In this document: one piece after another, positions 1-10,750 of the stretch
How positions within the stretch are numbered: the first letter of the stretch is position 1
Layout: every line of letters begins with the position of its first letter
Assembly: GCF_052324685.1 (NCBI RefSeq)
Contig: NC_135220.1
Coordinates: 24,470,823-24,534,822 of the forward strand
Source of the DNA: Brachyhypopomus gauderio
Taxonomy: Eukaryota > Chordata > Actinopteri > Gymnotiformes > Hypopomidae
Direction: 5' to 3'
DNA: 64,000 nt
Notes under the pieces: model-generated
The model's input: only the letters and a program-made list of their open reading frames with translations
The model's database searches: none
What the model was told of the DNA's origin: nothing
Position numbers and translations under genes: made by a program

Positions 1-63
1 ATAGGTTTTGACTGCACCAGTTGTGGTGTTTTGGCGAGTTGCTGAACTTTGTTCCAATTTCAG

Positions 64-3000
64 CTACAAATTGTGGATGACAACTTTAACTCGACAAGAA
101 AGCAGTCTGTAGGAGCACAGTTCAAGGTAAAATGATGCCACTCAATTTTTTTTGGGGGGGGGGGGTATCTTATTTTTTGTAAAAACTCTAGCTGGTAACC
201 TTGCGCTTTTCCATAGTGATTTATAACTACCCTGCTTGTCCCACACAGCATTCTCTGGCAGTCTTGATGGAGAAGATGTTTGCGGCCAACCCTCACTTCG
301 TAAGATGCATCAAACCTAACAGCAGCAAGCTGCCTGATCTGGTGGACAGCAAGTTGGTTATGGACCAGGTAGGTAATTACTGACCAGCTGGGTTTATGGT
401 CCAGGTGGGCCACGTGTGCTTTGCTATTTGAGTCCAAGCTCCAGTTTTTGAGACTCTTTTGAGCTCCTGATTTGTTAGTCATGACAGCAGGGTCCTGGTC
501 CCTCTCCAAATCCTCTGCTTGGCTTCTCTGGCTTCCTTGATGCTCCAGACCTGGTCTGATTTTCTTCTGCTTTCCAGAATAACAGTTTTGCTTGCTGAGG
601 TCTCTGTTCAGTGGGCCCAGATGGGGGAGTACAAATCTTTTAAAGGAAAATTCTACAAATAAATGCTGCTGTTTCTGGCATTGAATGGGAGCACATAGCC
701 ACCATTACACAAATGAAATCCTGCCTACTGATAGCCAGTAATGTGAAGTGCTACCAAATACATGTTGCCAGACACATTGGTGTTTGGTTCACCCGCTCCT
801 TTTTAAAACTGTGGGATAGTCCCGCCTCACCTGCCCAGAAGCGTTGTTGTTGAAGTGCTCAGTAGCCAATGATTTCTAGGCATACTGGGTCAACTTGAAT
901 ATGCATAATTAGATACATATAATGCTGAAATAAATGTTAATTCAAAATATTGTGAATACAAGCTGCAGTCTGTAGTGGTTCTGTTGTAGGTCCCTGAGGT
1001 CCAGTCATGGTTTCTTAGAAACTCCCCAGGGCTTTTCTCCTCTTTTGCTACACACAATGACCTTTAGTCCTTTTGTGTGCCTATTTAAAGTCACATGACC
1101 AGATGACATGGGCTGAATTCACTACTGAGAACAAACATTATGGAGGTGTGTCAACATTAGCATTCCCTTTGCTGCAGCGCCATCTACCGTGCAACTGTAA
1201 AAGTTCAGTTGTGTATTGGCGATTCAGATCTTGAGGTTGTTAGGGTATGCGCCTAATATACATCATGCTTGTGTGTGTGTGTGTGTGTGTGTTTAGCTGC
1301 GATATAATGGACTGCTAGAGACCATCCGCATTCGAAAAGAAGGATTCTCTTGGCGCCCACCTTTTAAGGAGTTTGCACAGAGGTAAACGAGACGTGTGCC
1401 TTTTTATTTGAAAGATGAATTTTAGCTGTGAGTGTTCACTTTCAGCTAAATAATAATAAACACTTTTCCTTAGGTACAACATACTGCTGCTAAAACCGAA
1501 CCTGCCTTTGGACAAGGAAAGGTGGGGACAAGACTTATTAGAAAAACAATTGTTTATGATGACACACACACATGTTCCTTTTGTATTTTTTAATGAGTAT
1601 CTGTTGTTTTTATAGTTGCCTGTCCATCCTCAATACTACCGAGCTGAGTGGCTGGAAATGCGGGTAGGTATAAATGTGATGCGCGTTCACACACACACTC
1701 ACACATTAGGTACCAGTGTGTTGTGCATCAAAATCTGAAGTATTAAAACAGAATTAATCTACAATTGTTACATGTACATAGTTAAGCTGAAAATAATTAA
1801 GAAAGCTGTCTCTGCAAAATAATAATCAAAGAATATATGCAGTCATTGAATTGCAGCAAACAATTTTCTTGATATTCTCTCCGATGGGTAAATTTCCATC
1901 AGGTGTTTTTGGTTGTTGTTTATTTCCAGTAAAATTTTGAGCACATGGAAGGACAGGTCTGTGTGATGATCTCTTCCAGGTCATCCCGCTTGTTTTTCAA
2001 ATACTGGCACCAGGAGGAGTTGGCTGGTGTGCTGCAGCGTCTGGGGAAGGCAGCGGTTGTCATTCAGAAGAGTACGTCCATGTCAATTCGGTGTTCTAGC
2101 CATGCAATACTTGGACACAAAAATTTGTACTTGCAGTAGTTAGTCAAAACTCCCAGCTTTGCCAACTCCAGGTTTGCAAGATTTGCTTCAGGCTTAGAGA
2201 TGCCTTGGCTGAAGGGGGTGGGGTGGGGGGGGGGGGGGGGGGGGGGGGTCGTTGCAGTCACGAAAGGACATGATGGAACCTGTAGTGACGGCTATTTGTC
2301 TGATTGTAATCAGACCCTACATTTGATTTACTTGCTAGGTGCGTCTCAAAAGAGATGCCCCGGCATGCGTTAAAGGCAATAAAAGGATTACAAGTTGTTT
2401 TCGTGATCAATCATCACTTAAACTCACGTGGTCCTACTGATCTGTTTTGCTCTCCCTGATGCTTCTATTTATTTCTCTCATAAAGTAAAACCAGAATTTT
2501 CTGGAACATGCGTTCGATTGCCAGCAGTGTTGCGTGCGACCATCCGTGGTGAAGCTTCAGCTCCAGTACCTTCACCTACCCAGCACTGCTTCTTCTGAAC
2601 GTCCTGCTTTCCGTTCTTCATTTCCCAGATTACCGTGCTGTGAGCTGTCGGAGGAGGTTCCTGGTGCTCATGGCTGAGGTGAGGAGGCAACGGCAGGCCC
2701 AGCGGGAACAGGAGGAGCGGGAGGAAGAGGAGAGGAGGCGGCAGCAGCTCCTGGAGGAGGAGGAGAGGAACAGACGTATGCTCATGGAGCAGGAGAACAA
2801 CAGTGAGGGCAGACCACTTCTGGCTAATTACGACCTCTCCATGTTCACACTCCTGCTGTTGTAGCTTGTTTTCAGACCCTACGTGGGGTAAGGTTCAAAT
2901 GCTGTTCTCATGGGTGTCTCCTCAGGGCCAGTTTCTCTGCCGGTTCCTCTGCCCAGGACGAGAAAGCCCCAACCCAGACCTCGGTCCATTCTTACTGGAG

Positions 3001-6000
3001 TCACCCAGGTGTCCCACCTGGCGCCAGTGCCCAGGCCACGCAGTAAGCTGTTTGAGGTGAGGCCATACGCGATGTTGGAGTGGCTTTGACCACTTTCATT
3101 CTTGCATGCATTAGATGCTTCCAAAACCAGGCCTGCTGAAGACCACAGGGTGAGGTGGTGTGACAAGTATGACCCCTTGTAACACTCACTAATCAAGGCC
3201 TAAGTTCAATCTAGAGCTGATTTTAGTTAATAGGGCAAACGACATAGACCAAGGCTCAAAATAATGAAAGCAAGTTTTAATTAATGTAGCAGTTAAGGTG
3301 CAATTCACAAGTTACAATTATCAAAGAGATTAAGAATAAAAACAATGATGGGGAGACATCTGACACGTGTGTGGGTGTGTGGGAATGAGTCCTGGTGTCG
3401 TCCTATACTTCTGCATGCAAAAGTCATTGATGGTTCAAGCATTACACGGTCTGATGCTTGTTAACCTGACCAAATCTCTTTGATGGGGGTGGACTGTAGG
3501 ACTCCGTAATTATACAGTGTCCCACAAGCGATTTGGCACATGGCTGCCTTGTTAGCTCTGTATCTGTCGTTTTTCCTCAACTCCCATACACCTTCATGCT
3601 GAATGGACAATAGGCGGTGGGGGGGAGTAACACCTCGTAGCACAGTATACTGGCTATGACTAGCTTGAACATGATTTGGTCACTCTTTAAAATAAAGTAT
3701 TGTGTGCTCATTTACCATAAATTAATAATAATAAAAAGGGTATGTTTGGGGGTTTATCCAAATGGGATATTTTTTAACTGACAAATAGTTTCTCAATTAT
3801 CCATAACTTGGATACTGTTGCATTTGTAGCCGGTGGACCACCCAGGATGAACATCCTTGGTCTCTCTCGGGTCTCCTTCTTGGAAAGGAGCCAAAACTCT
3901 GCTAATTTGAGTTCTGTGCATCACTGTCTCTGGTAGGCAACTCCTTTTGATAATTACCTGAACGAAAACAACGAAGTGATCAAGCTGTTCGGTCAGCCTG
4001 CGGGCGAAGAGTGGGCCAAGGAGAAACGCAAGAAACGGAACAACACCATCCGCTGGTTCAAAGAGACCCAGGTCCGCAAAGTAGCCCAGAACGGAACTTT
4101 CCCCTGCTGGTTCCACGGCATGATCACACGGAGGTTCGTTCACTTGCGGTTTTTGAGAGTAAATCAGATGCTTTTCACCATTGCTTGAAGTTTATTCCCG
4201 CAGCACCACAGTGGCCTCCATGCTGTAGTTTCGAGCAGTCAAGCACTTCTTGGCCTGGTTCTCAAGTCTTGTGATTCTCACCATTTCCACAGGCAAGCAG
4301 AGGACCTTTTGACTGACAAGCCCTTGGGCTGCTTTTTAATTAGAGTTGGGCAGAGTCGGGAAGGATATACACTTACATACAGGTAAGTCTTCCTTTACTT
4401 TTGCCATCGGCAAGATTGCAGGGCTTATCAAACTGTATCTGACTGTAGCCAGTGTAATTAAAATACCACAAGTATCTTTACCAGCCTAGCGCCAGTTCAG
4501 TTCTTTTGTATGGAACTTCAACGAAATGTGATTTTTACGAAACAGGGGTGTGAGCCGCTGTCGACACTACATGATCGAGATGCAGACTAATGGGAAATAC
4601 GTGATCCTAGGCGAGGACCGGGCACACTCCTCCCTGCCCGATCTGGTCCAGTATCACACCCAAGTGGGCATCAAGCCATTGATGGACCTGCTTACCATGC
4701 CATGTGGACAGGTGAGTTCATCCCCTGCCTCAAAGACTATATGATCTTCATTGGGTCCTAGTTCCTGTTACATCCAGAGCTGTATTATTGGGTCTGTTCT
4801 CAGGACAGCACAAGAACAGGGCCCCAGACAAAAAAATTACTCAAGGAGCCAGTGACTCCTAAAAAGAAAAAATCAGGTGCTAATAACTTTTTCTAGGTGC
4901 CAAATAATGACATACAGACTAATAAATTCAAAGAAATATCTTTCTATGCTTGTACATCTGTTTGAAGTGGACAGTTGTTCAACTACATCTATGTCGTCCA
5001 GTTGCCACTAGTGCTGATGGAGTCTATTTGTCGCTGTGATTGAGCAGATGGTCTTTTAAAGTCTAACAGAGATGTAGATTGTGAAAAATCTGATTTTTTT
5101 TTCGCTTTGCCATTTTCAGCAAATGAACGCTTATTGCTAAAGACCCAGCTTAGCTACTCTGTTTTGCGAAATTGCAAGTTCATCGAATTCCCGCAAGCAT
5201 GCATCCGTTTTTTGATTGGCAGACACTTCTGTGACTGGGTGCTAATGTAGCCTAAAGGTTAACTTTTAAAATACAAACAAAAGGAAATAATAATCATTCT
5301 TTCCAATGACATATAATCATTAGCCATAAAAAAATAATGCAGTTTCATAACTTGTCGCCACTGGTGAGTAAATTAATTATTACTCTCAAAATTTTATGGT
5401 CGCTGCGACTATTTTAGTTGCAGACTGGAACCCTGAAGAAATGGTTATCTAAGATAAAAATTAGCATTGTAAATAAACAATCACTTGTGATACTTTTCTG
5501 TTAAAAATATCTATAAATAAAGATTTAAGCCAGCATATGTTTCGCAGATGGGGCAGATTTGGTCAGTGGAAGATTTTATGGTGGTTGTAACCAGTATAAA
5601 GTAGTGGTTACAGTTTGGTGTGGAGTTGTGGTTTAAACTTCACGAACAGCATTTAAATTAACGTTGAGTTATTAAAAGTCCAGCTCACCTGTGGTATTCG
5701 AAAACTACTTATGCGTAATGATTTTCATATTATATAGGTTGTGTAATCTTTTGGTATATATTTTTTTATACCATTGTATTAGTCATACAAACAAAATACT
5801 TCTGCTCTGTTTGAAGTAAGGACTAGTGTGGATGTTATGTAATGGATTAAAAAAAAGATTAAATTGCAGTTAGCCTGGAATATGCCTTTCAGTAAAATGG
5901 CAAATTGAATCTGTCAATCTGATGCTCTACAACAGAGAAGCAACCACGAGCCAGACTACGAAGAGCTGAAGGCCATGATGGTGCACGCCGCAGCGGAAAA

Positions 6001-6766
6001 CACTGAAGCCGGCGCCGACGGAGCCGAAGATCCAGACCACGTGCATCTGGAACTGCAGAGACTCTTCCTGCCCCCAGGCCAGAACCCAGGCCTGGAGGCC
6101 CACAAGCCCCCAGGCCAGAACCCAGGCCTGGAGGCCCACAAGCCCCCAGTGCTGAAGCGCGTGTCTGACAGACGCAGACGAATCGAGGCTGCTGAAATGG
6201 AGCACAGGACGGAGCGGGAGGCGGAGCTTAAGGGAAGGCCCGTCCCCCGCCTCTACCCCTCCATTCGGCTGGCCATGCGGGAAATCCAGCAGATCCAACA
6301 GGTGCGGAATTCTCTTCTTTGACTGCATAATCGCAATGTGAGCAAAGTGAGAATGAGCAAACTATTGGTGGCTGTTAGCTTGATGCAAAGCTAATGGTTT
6401 CATTAGTTTAATTTCCTTATTAAAACGTTTAGGTGGAGCACTCTTTTACATGACTTAGAGTTTAGGCCTATGCGCAGTACAGCTTCTGATCCCTGACAGT
6501 GCAAAACGAACATTTCACAGTATGTCGAGACTCTTTGTTCAGGCATGCAGGTAAAAGCTGCCCAATAGAACTCCTCCATTCTTCATGTGGACCGTTAACG
6601 TAATGGGAGCCCTTGTTCAGGGATTCCTAACCAGTGATTTGGAATCTGTTTAAACTTGTTTCTTGCCTTTTTGTGCTTACGCAGAAGTTCTCAGACAGTC
6701 AGGAGCAAGCCTCTGCATCCTCTCACAGGCCCCAGGCCCCGAGGAAAGACAAAGGTGACCCCCCCC

Positions 6767-6820
<54 letters not shown>

Positions 6821-6916
6821 CATACACACGCACGCCCCACCTGGGCCTACGTGTGTGCGCACACATGCCTCTCCATTATCTAATGTGTGTTTGCGTTCTG
6901 GTGTCCAGATTCCTAA
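64..6916 (+). CDS. Unconventional myosin with C-terminal SH2 domain (5' end outside window)
   Basis: Partial gene; the motor's N-terminal part lies to the left. Exons: 64-126, 249-368, 1297-1382, 1474-1521, 1616-1663, 1980-2071, 2629-2802, 2926-3056, 3937-4133, 4293-4382, 4546-4711, 5936-6301, 6685-6754, 6909-6916 (last one uncertain). Phases agree throughout. Exons 1-6 encode the end of a myosin motor (HFVRCIKPNS, then LRYNGLLETIRIRKEGF, then the converter SSRLFFKYWH). Exon 7 gives one IQ motif (IQKNYRAVSCR), which should bind calmodulin-like light chains, followed by a Glu/Arg-rich helix. Exon 8 is proline- and arginine-rich. Exons 9-11 form an SH2 domain starting at CWFHGMITRR, with the phosphotyrosine-binding arginine in FLIRVGQ. 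The SH2 looks like the HSH2D/SH2D2A group. Exon 12 has a duplicated 12-residue unit. The motor resembles classes III, VII, X and XV, but I cannot assign the class. The protein probably links actin motility to tyrosine-kinase signalling (inference). Confidence 0.82.
1270..1296 (+). repeat. (GT)n tract forming the 3' splice site of a myosin exon
   Basis: An uninterrupted GT run leads straight into TTTAG and the exon at 1297. The exon must start there because its first residues (LRYNG) continue the myosin motor. The usual pyrimidine tract is therefore replaced by a TG repeat. Confidence 0.8.
2225..2248 (+). repeat. Poly(G) run, 24 bases
   Basis: A homopolymer of G lies in an intron of the myosin gene. 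A run of this length can form a G-quadruplex in the transcript, but it is also a common place for sequencing length errors. Confidence 0.85.
4712..5935 (+). other. Myosin intron after the SH2 exons, no further feature seen
   Basis: This AT-rich intron of about 1.2 kb has no convincing exon, repeat or RNA gene. The other myosin introns are shorter and mostly featureless apart from the simple repeats listed separately. Confidence 0.6.
6074..6145 (+). repeat. Tandem duplication of a 36-nt coding unit in the myosin tail
   Basis: Two back-to-back copies (6074-6109 and 6110-6145) encode the unit PGQNPGLEAHKP twice, in frame, inside the exon downstream of the SH2 domain. The copies look identical, so the duplication is probably recent or polymorphic. 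Confidence 0.9.
6759..6834 (+). repeat. Poly(C) followed by (CA)n
   Basis: About 25 C's run directly into a CA array, starting five bases inside the intron whose donor is at 6755. The position so close to a splice donor is unusual. Copy number here may be unreliable in the assembly. Confidence 0.85.
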
Positions 6917-7178
6917 CGGGACAAAAGACGTCACCGCCGGCGTTCTTGCTGCTACAATTCGAACGTGAACAGCAAGTGTCTTATGGATCAATGCTGTGTT
7001 CACAGTGCACACCTGACTTGTATCAACAGGACTTGAACAAATGGGCCAAACTCATCAAGGAAATGTTTTAGATGTTTTTAGCTTTTTTGTGTTCATTTTC
7101 GTTTTGTAATTGTTCCTCAATTACATGTTTAAATAGTTATTTAATTTGTAAATTATGTTTTGATATTATGGAGCATTT

Positions 7179-7184
7179 AATAAA
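7179..7184 (+). promoter_or_regulatory. Poly(A) signal of the myosin-SH2 gene
   Basis: AATAAA lies about 110 bases after the second possible stop codon (TAG ending at 7071) and 260 bases after the first (6916). It is the first canonical signal downstream of the tail exons. Confidence 0.7.
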
Positions 7185-7439
7185 TGATGCCTGATTTCAT
7201 ATGCTTTTTTTTGTTACCTAGCCATCTACTAGAGTCAAATTGTAGATCTTATAAAGGATGATGTGGGATTGATTTGATGATTGAGATTAACTACAATTAG
7301 TTGACTGACAAGTCTGATCTTTGATGAACCATGTAAAGTGTAAAGACGTATGGCAAATCAACAGTACACCCAGCTGCGTTCATCAGACCAAAGAATGTAT
7401 GAGAGATTCTTGCTTCCAGCCTTCGCAACTGGAGTCTGA

Positions 7440-7600
7440 GCTATAGTACAGTGAAACAGTTTGCTATGAAACTGCTTCAGCTTATGCACAAGACATTTAA
7501 AATGAAGCAAGGTGCTAGCAACACCAGGATCTTGGGTTTGATTCCCAGAGATAAATATGCAAATGACTCTGCATAAGCAAGTGCCATGGGTGGATAACCT
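7440..7600 (+). repeat. tRNA-derived SINE fragment
   Basis: A B-box-like block (GGGTTTGATTCCC at 7534-7546) follows the phrase AAGGTGCTAGCAACACCAGG, typical of the tRNA-derived head of a fish SINE. The A box is poorly kept and the tail is not obvious, so this is a decayed fragment in the spacer upstream of the chemokine gene. Confidence 0.5.
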
Positions 7601-7736
7601 ACAGATTAATTGGTAAACGGACAACACTAGCTCACAAAGAGTAAAAAGGGAAGAGATGACCTGCGTAAGCCGGTGTTGTCTGGGACCATGTCGCCCTGCT
7701 TTGTTTAAAACGGGTTCGTTTGAAGGGTGTGCCGCC

Positions 7737-7773
7737 CTCCTCCTCCACCTCCTCCTCCTCCTCCTCCTCCTCC
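7737..7773 (+). repeat. Pyrimidine (CCT)n tract just upstream of the chemokine TATA box
   Basis: A run of CCT triplets ends about 10 bases before TATAAATA. Polypurine/polypyrimidine tracts at this distance can influence core promoters. On the other strand it produces a spurious Arg-rich reading frame. Confidence 0.8.
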
Positions 7774-7782
7774 TGCTGCACA

Positions 7783-7790
7783 TATAAATA
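7783..7790 (+). promoter_or_regulatory. TATA box of the chemokine gene
   Basis: TATAAATA lies about 90 bases upstream of the start codon at 7874, a plausible distance for an inducible immune gene with a short 5' UTR. Confidence 0.7.
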
Positions 7791-7873
7791 GTGTGTAATC
7801 ACAAACAGCCAACATTGCGTATGGAGCAACTGTGAAGCCTTTCTAACCAGGCTGACTTGGAACTCTTCTCCAA

Positions 7874-8714
7874 ATGGATCCCAAAGTCATTTTGCTGGTC
7901 TTGTGCATCACCTTCACCTCTGTCCAAGGTAAACCTGCAACTCCATATAATGGAGCAACTTAATACTTACCTTTTTTTTTTTTTTTTTTTTTTTTGAATG
8001 ATTTTAAATATTTGGTGAATTTGAAGAAGTTGGCAGACAACTTCTTTTGTCCAGAGCAAATTACATATGTGCATTGTGGTCTCTGTTGAAATGTATGCTT
8101 AAGAACTTAAGAACATAGTGTCGAGTACTGTTGGGCAAATGCACTGGCATATGCACTGTCTTTTATAAGTGCGTGTTATAAGCTGTATGCTGTGACAGGA
8201 TACGCATTTGTCTAATAAGTGAATTTGCTCCGATGTTAGGTGCCATTCCAAAATGCTGTGTTGGAATCTCACGAATTCCCCTTGCCATACTGGCGGATGT
8301 CCGGAAATATGACGTCCAGACTCGCAATGGGGCCTGCGACATTGATGCTGTTGTGTAAGTTTTAAAATGCAATTCCAAGTTAAGCTCCACATGAGGAGGG
8401 GGGAGGGGGTGAGAGAGAGGGAAGGATGAACAGACATACATGCCATAAAATGAATATAATCCATTCCATTATCTTCACCACTTTATCCCGCTAGTCGGGG
8501 TCACGAGGAGGCTCGAGCCAATTGCAGCAATATAATGAATAGGCCTATAATGTTGTATATATTGGGAACATGTATATTGGGAACTAGCATGTACATGGTT
8601 ATTTCTGATTGCAGGCTGCATCACAAGGGAAAGCGGTACTGCGCATCTCTCAGAGTAAAGAGAATTATGCAAGTCCTACAAAAGTCTAGGATTGGAGCCC
8701 GAAATTCTGTTTAA
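7874..8714 (+). CDS. CC chemokine, CCL27/CCL28-like
   Basis: A small secreted cytokine that should attract leukocytes through a CC chemokine receptor. Three exons, 7874-7928, 8240-8354 and 8615-8714, encode 89 residues, the normal size. The intron phases (1 and 2) are typical of CC chemokines. The first 19 residues form a signal peptide with a core rich in Leu, Val and Ile. The adjacent cysteines follow at once (IPKCCVGISR). The third cysteine lies in NGACDIDAVVLHHKGKRYC, which also contains the fourth; this segment resembles the GDCDLxAVxLH pattern of mammalian CCL27 and CCL28. The C-terminal helix is basic and ends in RIGARNSV. A TATA box lies upstream and ATTAAA at 9065 serves as poly(A) signal. 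The CCL25 or another fish-specific CC branch is the alternative; family membership is sure, orthology is not. Confidence 0.88.
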
Positions 8715-9064
8715 ATGCAGAAAGCGGTTTTTTTTTTGTTTGTTTTTTTTGTTACCATTAGTCCTACGTTCTGTTGCTCAGAAGTAATTTACATTGTGTG
8801 ACTTTCTAATTTGCTTATGATGGTGTGCACGCTCAGACTCTAATCTAAATGTTTTGTTCACTTTCTGATTATTTTATGTTAGACATCTTTAGCGCTTCCC
8901 AGGAACCCCACTAAATGAAACAAAAATTTCATTTCAGAACATTCTTTGTCAGCCTTTTAAAGCTAAAATATTTATTGATAGGCTGCTGTCAGACCGATTC
9001 TTGTGGGCTGATGGGAATGAACAAATGTATATGGCACTGAATGCATCTCTATGATGGTGGCTGA

Positions 9065-9070
9065 ATTAAA
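9065..9070 (+). promoter_or_regulatory. Poly(A) signal of the chemokine gene
   Basis: ATTAAA lies about 350 bases after the stop codon and is followed within 30 bases by a GT-rich stretch (GGTTGTGTGCG), as expected of a downstream element. Confidence 0.6.
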
Positions 9071-9468
9071 ACATACTATTTTGTCCCAACGACTGGTTGT
9101 GTGCGACTATTTATTCCTGTTGATAAATACACTCCACTCTAACTGAAAATATATGTTTAAAATTTCACATATTGTTAAAGTTGTAGATCATTGGCATGTC
9201 TTGCGGGTGGTAATTAATTGTGCTAGGGTGACCAAACGTCCGTATTTCCCAGGACATGTCCATATTCCACGTCCTTTCCCGGGAATTTTTTTAAGCGAGG
9301 AAATGTCCTGGTTTTTAAATTACCTTCATTGTACCATTTAAAATTTAAATTTACAGGCGTAATCCTTGAGCCGCGTCAGTGAGGGCAGCTTTGTTCTTAA
9401 GTTCAGAGAGCTCAACAACTTTCACTTATTTTTTCAACGTAGCTTTAGCAGTAATGTAGTCTGCCCTT

Positions 9469-9633
9469 CAGTGGCGGACTTAGAAATTTGGGGGCTCAAG
9501 GCGAATTTAGCTAGGGGGCCCATCAACATTAATATGCGAGAAATAAGTCAGCTAATTGGGGCATACATTGGGCTGCAGTGGGAGGGGCCCAAGGCAGTTG
9601 GCTAGCCACGCCTCTATGCAAAGACCGCCTCTG
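9469..9633. mobile_element. Short non-autonomous hAT-type element (MITE), 165 bp
   Basis: The element starts CAGTGGCGGACTTAG and ends with a decayed inverse of it (AAAGACCGCCTCTG). It is flanked by a perfect 8-bp direct repeat, CTGCCCTT, at 9461-9468 and 9634-9641. Eight-base duplications and a CAG terminus are hallmarks of hAT elements. A relative sharing the first 130 bases occurs at 27162. Confidence 0.75.
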
Positions 9634-9641
9634 CTGCCCTT

Positions 9642-10750
9642 ACGCGCCTCCGTTAGTTCTTCATCGAGCCTGTGCGAGTTCGCCATGTTTACTCTGCTCG
9701 TCCGTGAAAAACGTTAATTTGCTAAGCTAAATCTAGATAGTTAACCTAACTAATAATAGAAAAGTTAGCTAGACTAAGGCTAGGTTAACTAGCTTAGCTA
9801 GAAAAGCTAGATTAGGTTTAATTTGGTACTACTAGTTATCTTGAAAAGAGTACATTGCCTAAATTATTAAGTCATTTTACAGAAAGAATACAGAAATTAA
9901 TTGGTGTTTTCACAGAAGAATAAAATAATTAAAAATCATGAATTTTGAAATGACGAACACTTAACAACCAATTTACATTAACGAAACAGCACTGTGCGCA
10001 TGCTCACTACAACTTCAAAAGCCCTTTCTCCACGTGGTCAACACTTGTTGCTTAGTAATCAAAGCAAACTTCGAGCTTACATGTGGTCATTTTATTTTGC
10101 AAATTAAAAATGATTATCAAACAGTGCTCCTTAACTACACGTACAACTATACACACATAATCAAATCAAATATATTTGTATAGCGCTTTTCACAACATAT
10201 GTTGTCACATATAATTTCATTATGTAGGCTACAACTGTTTATAACAGGGCAGGTGGGATATTTGGCTCACTAGACCTGTTCAAAAAAGAACTTTTTCTTT
10301 AAACTTATTGAAACTGATATTATTCCCATTCTCCAAGGTCTAAATTAACTAAATATATTAGTTACTTTGATCTTGGACCTTGACTATGCCTGCCTCAAGA
10401 GCCATGTATTTTTATTGTTGACGTTTTTCAAAAACGCTTCAAAATTCAGGATTTTATGGCCTTGTTTTCATTGTAGATTCCCAGAGATTGATGCTATGGC
10501 TTTGAAATTGGAACCAAATGATGGGTAATAAAATTTTCTTTTATGTGGTATAAAACCCATAGACACTATGTACATTTTAACTATATTTAATGCAACAACA
10601 TACATATTTTTGATGCTTGGAAAGGATGACATCGTATGATACATGACTACACAAAACACAAAATGTTACTCTATTGTACATATATCACAATGATCACATA
10701 TTACATTGAGAAATAGATTTGAACCAATTACCAACAACATGCAACGCATT
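9642..10750. other. AT-rich spacer with one repeat fragment
   Basis: I see no gene. Around 10160-10212 there is a fragment of a widespread fish repeat tail (TTTGTATAGCGCTTTTCACA and a following GTTGTCAC). The element at 61785-61945 carries a related tail in the opposite direction. The rest is unremarkable. Confidence 0.5.

Noticed and set aside
60-509. 149-residue minus-strand open frame across the first myosin exons
   Set aside because: It covers conserved myosin exons on the other strand and has no similarity to a known family.
1929-1957. Possible extra myosin exon between 1663 and 1980
   Set aside because: It has matching splice sites, but would insert nine residues (KILSTWKDR-like) into the converter. 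Joining 1663 directly to 1980 gives the normal spacing.
6677-7012. Cys/Val-rich minus-strand frame
   Set aside because: Translation of a CA microsatellite and poly(C).
7358-7783. 141-residue minus-strand frame starting with many arginines
   Set aside because: It is produced by the CCT triplet tract and a SINE fragment upstream of the chemokine gene.
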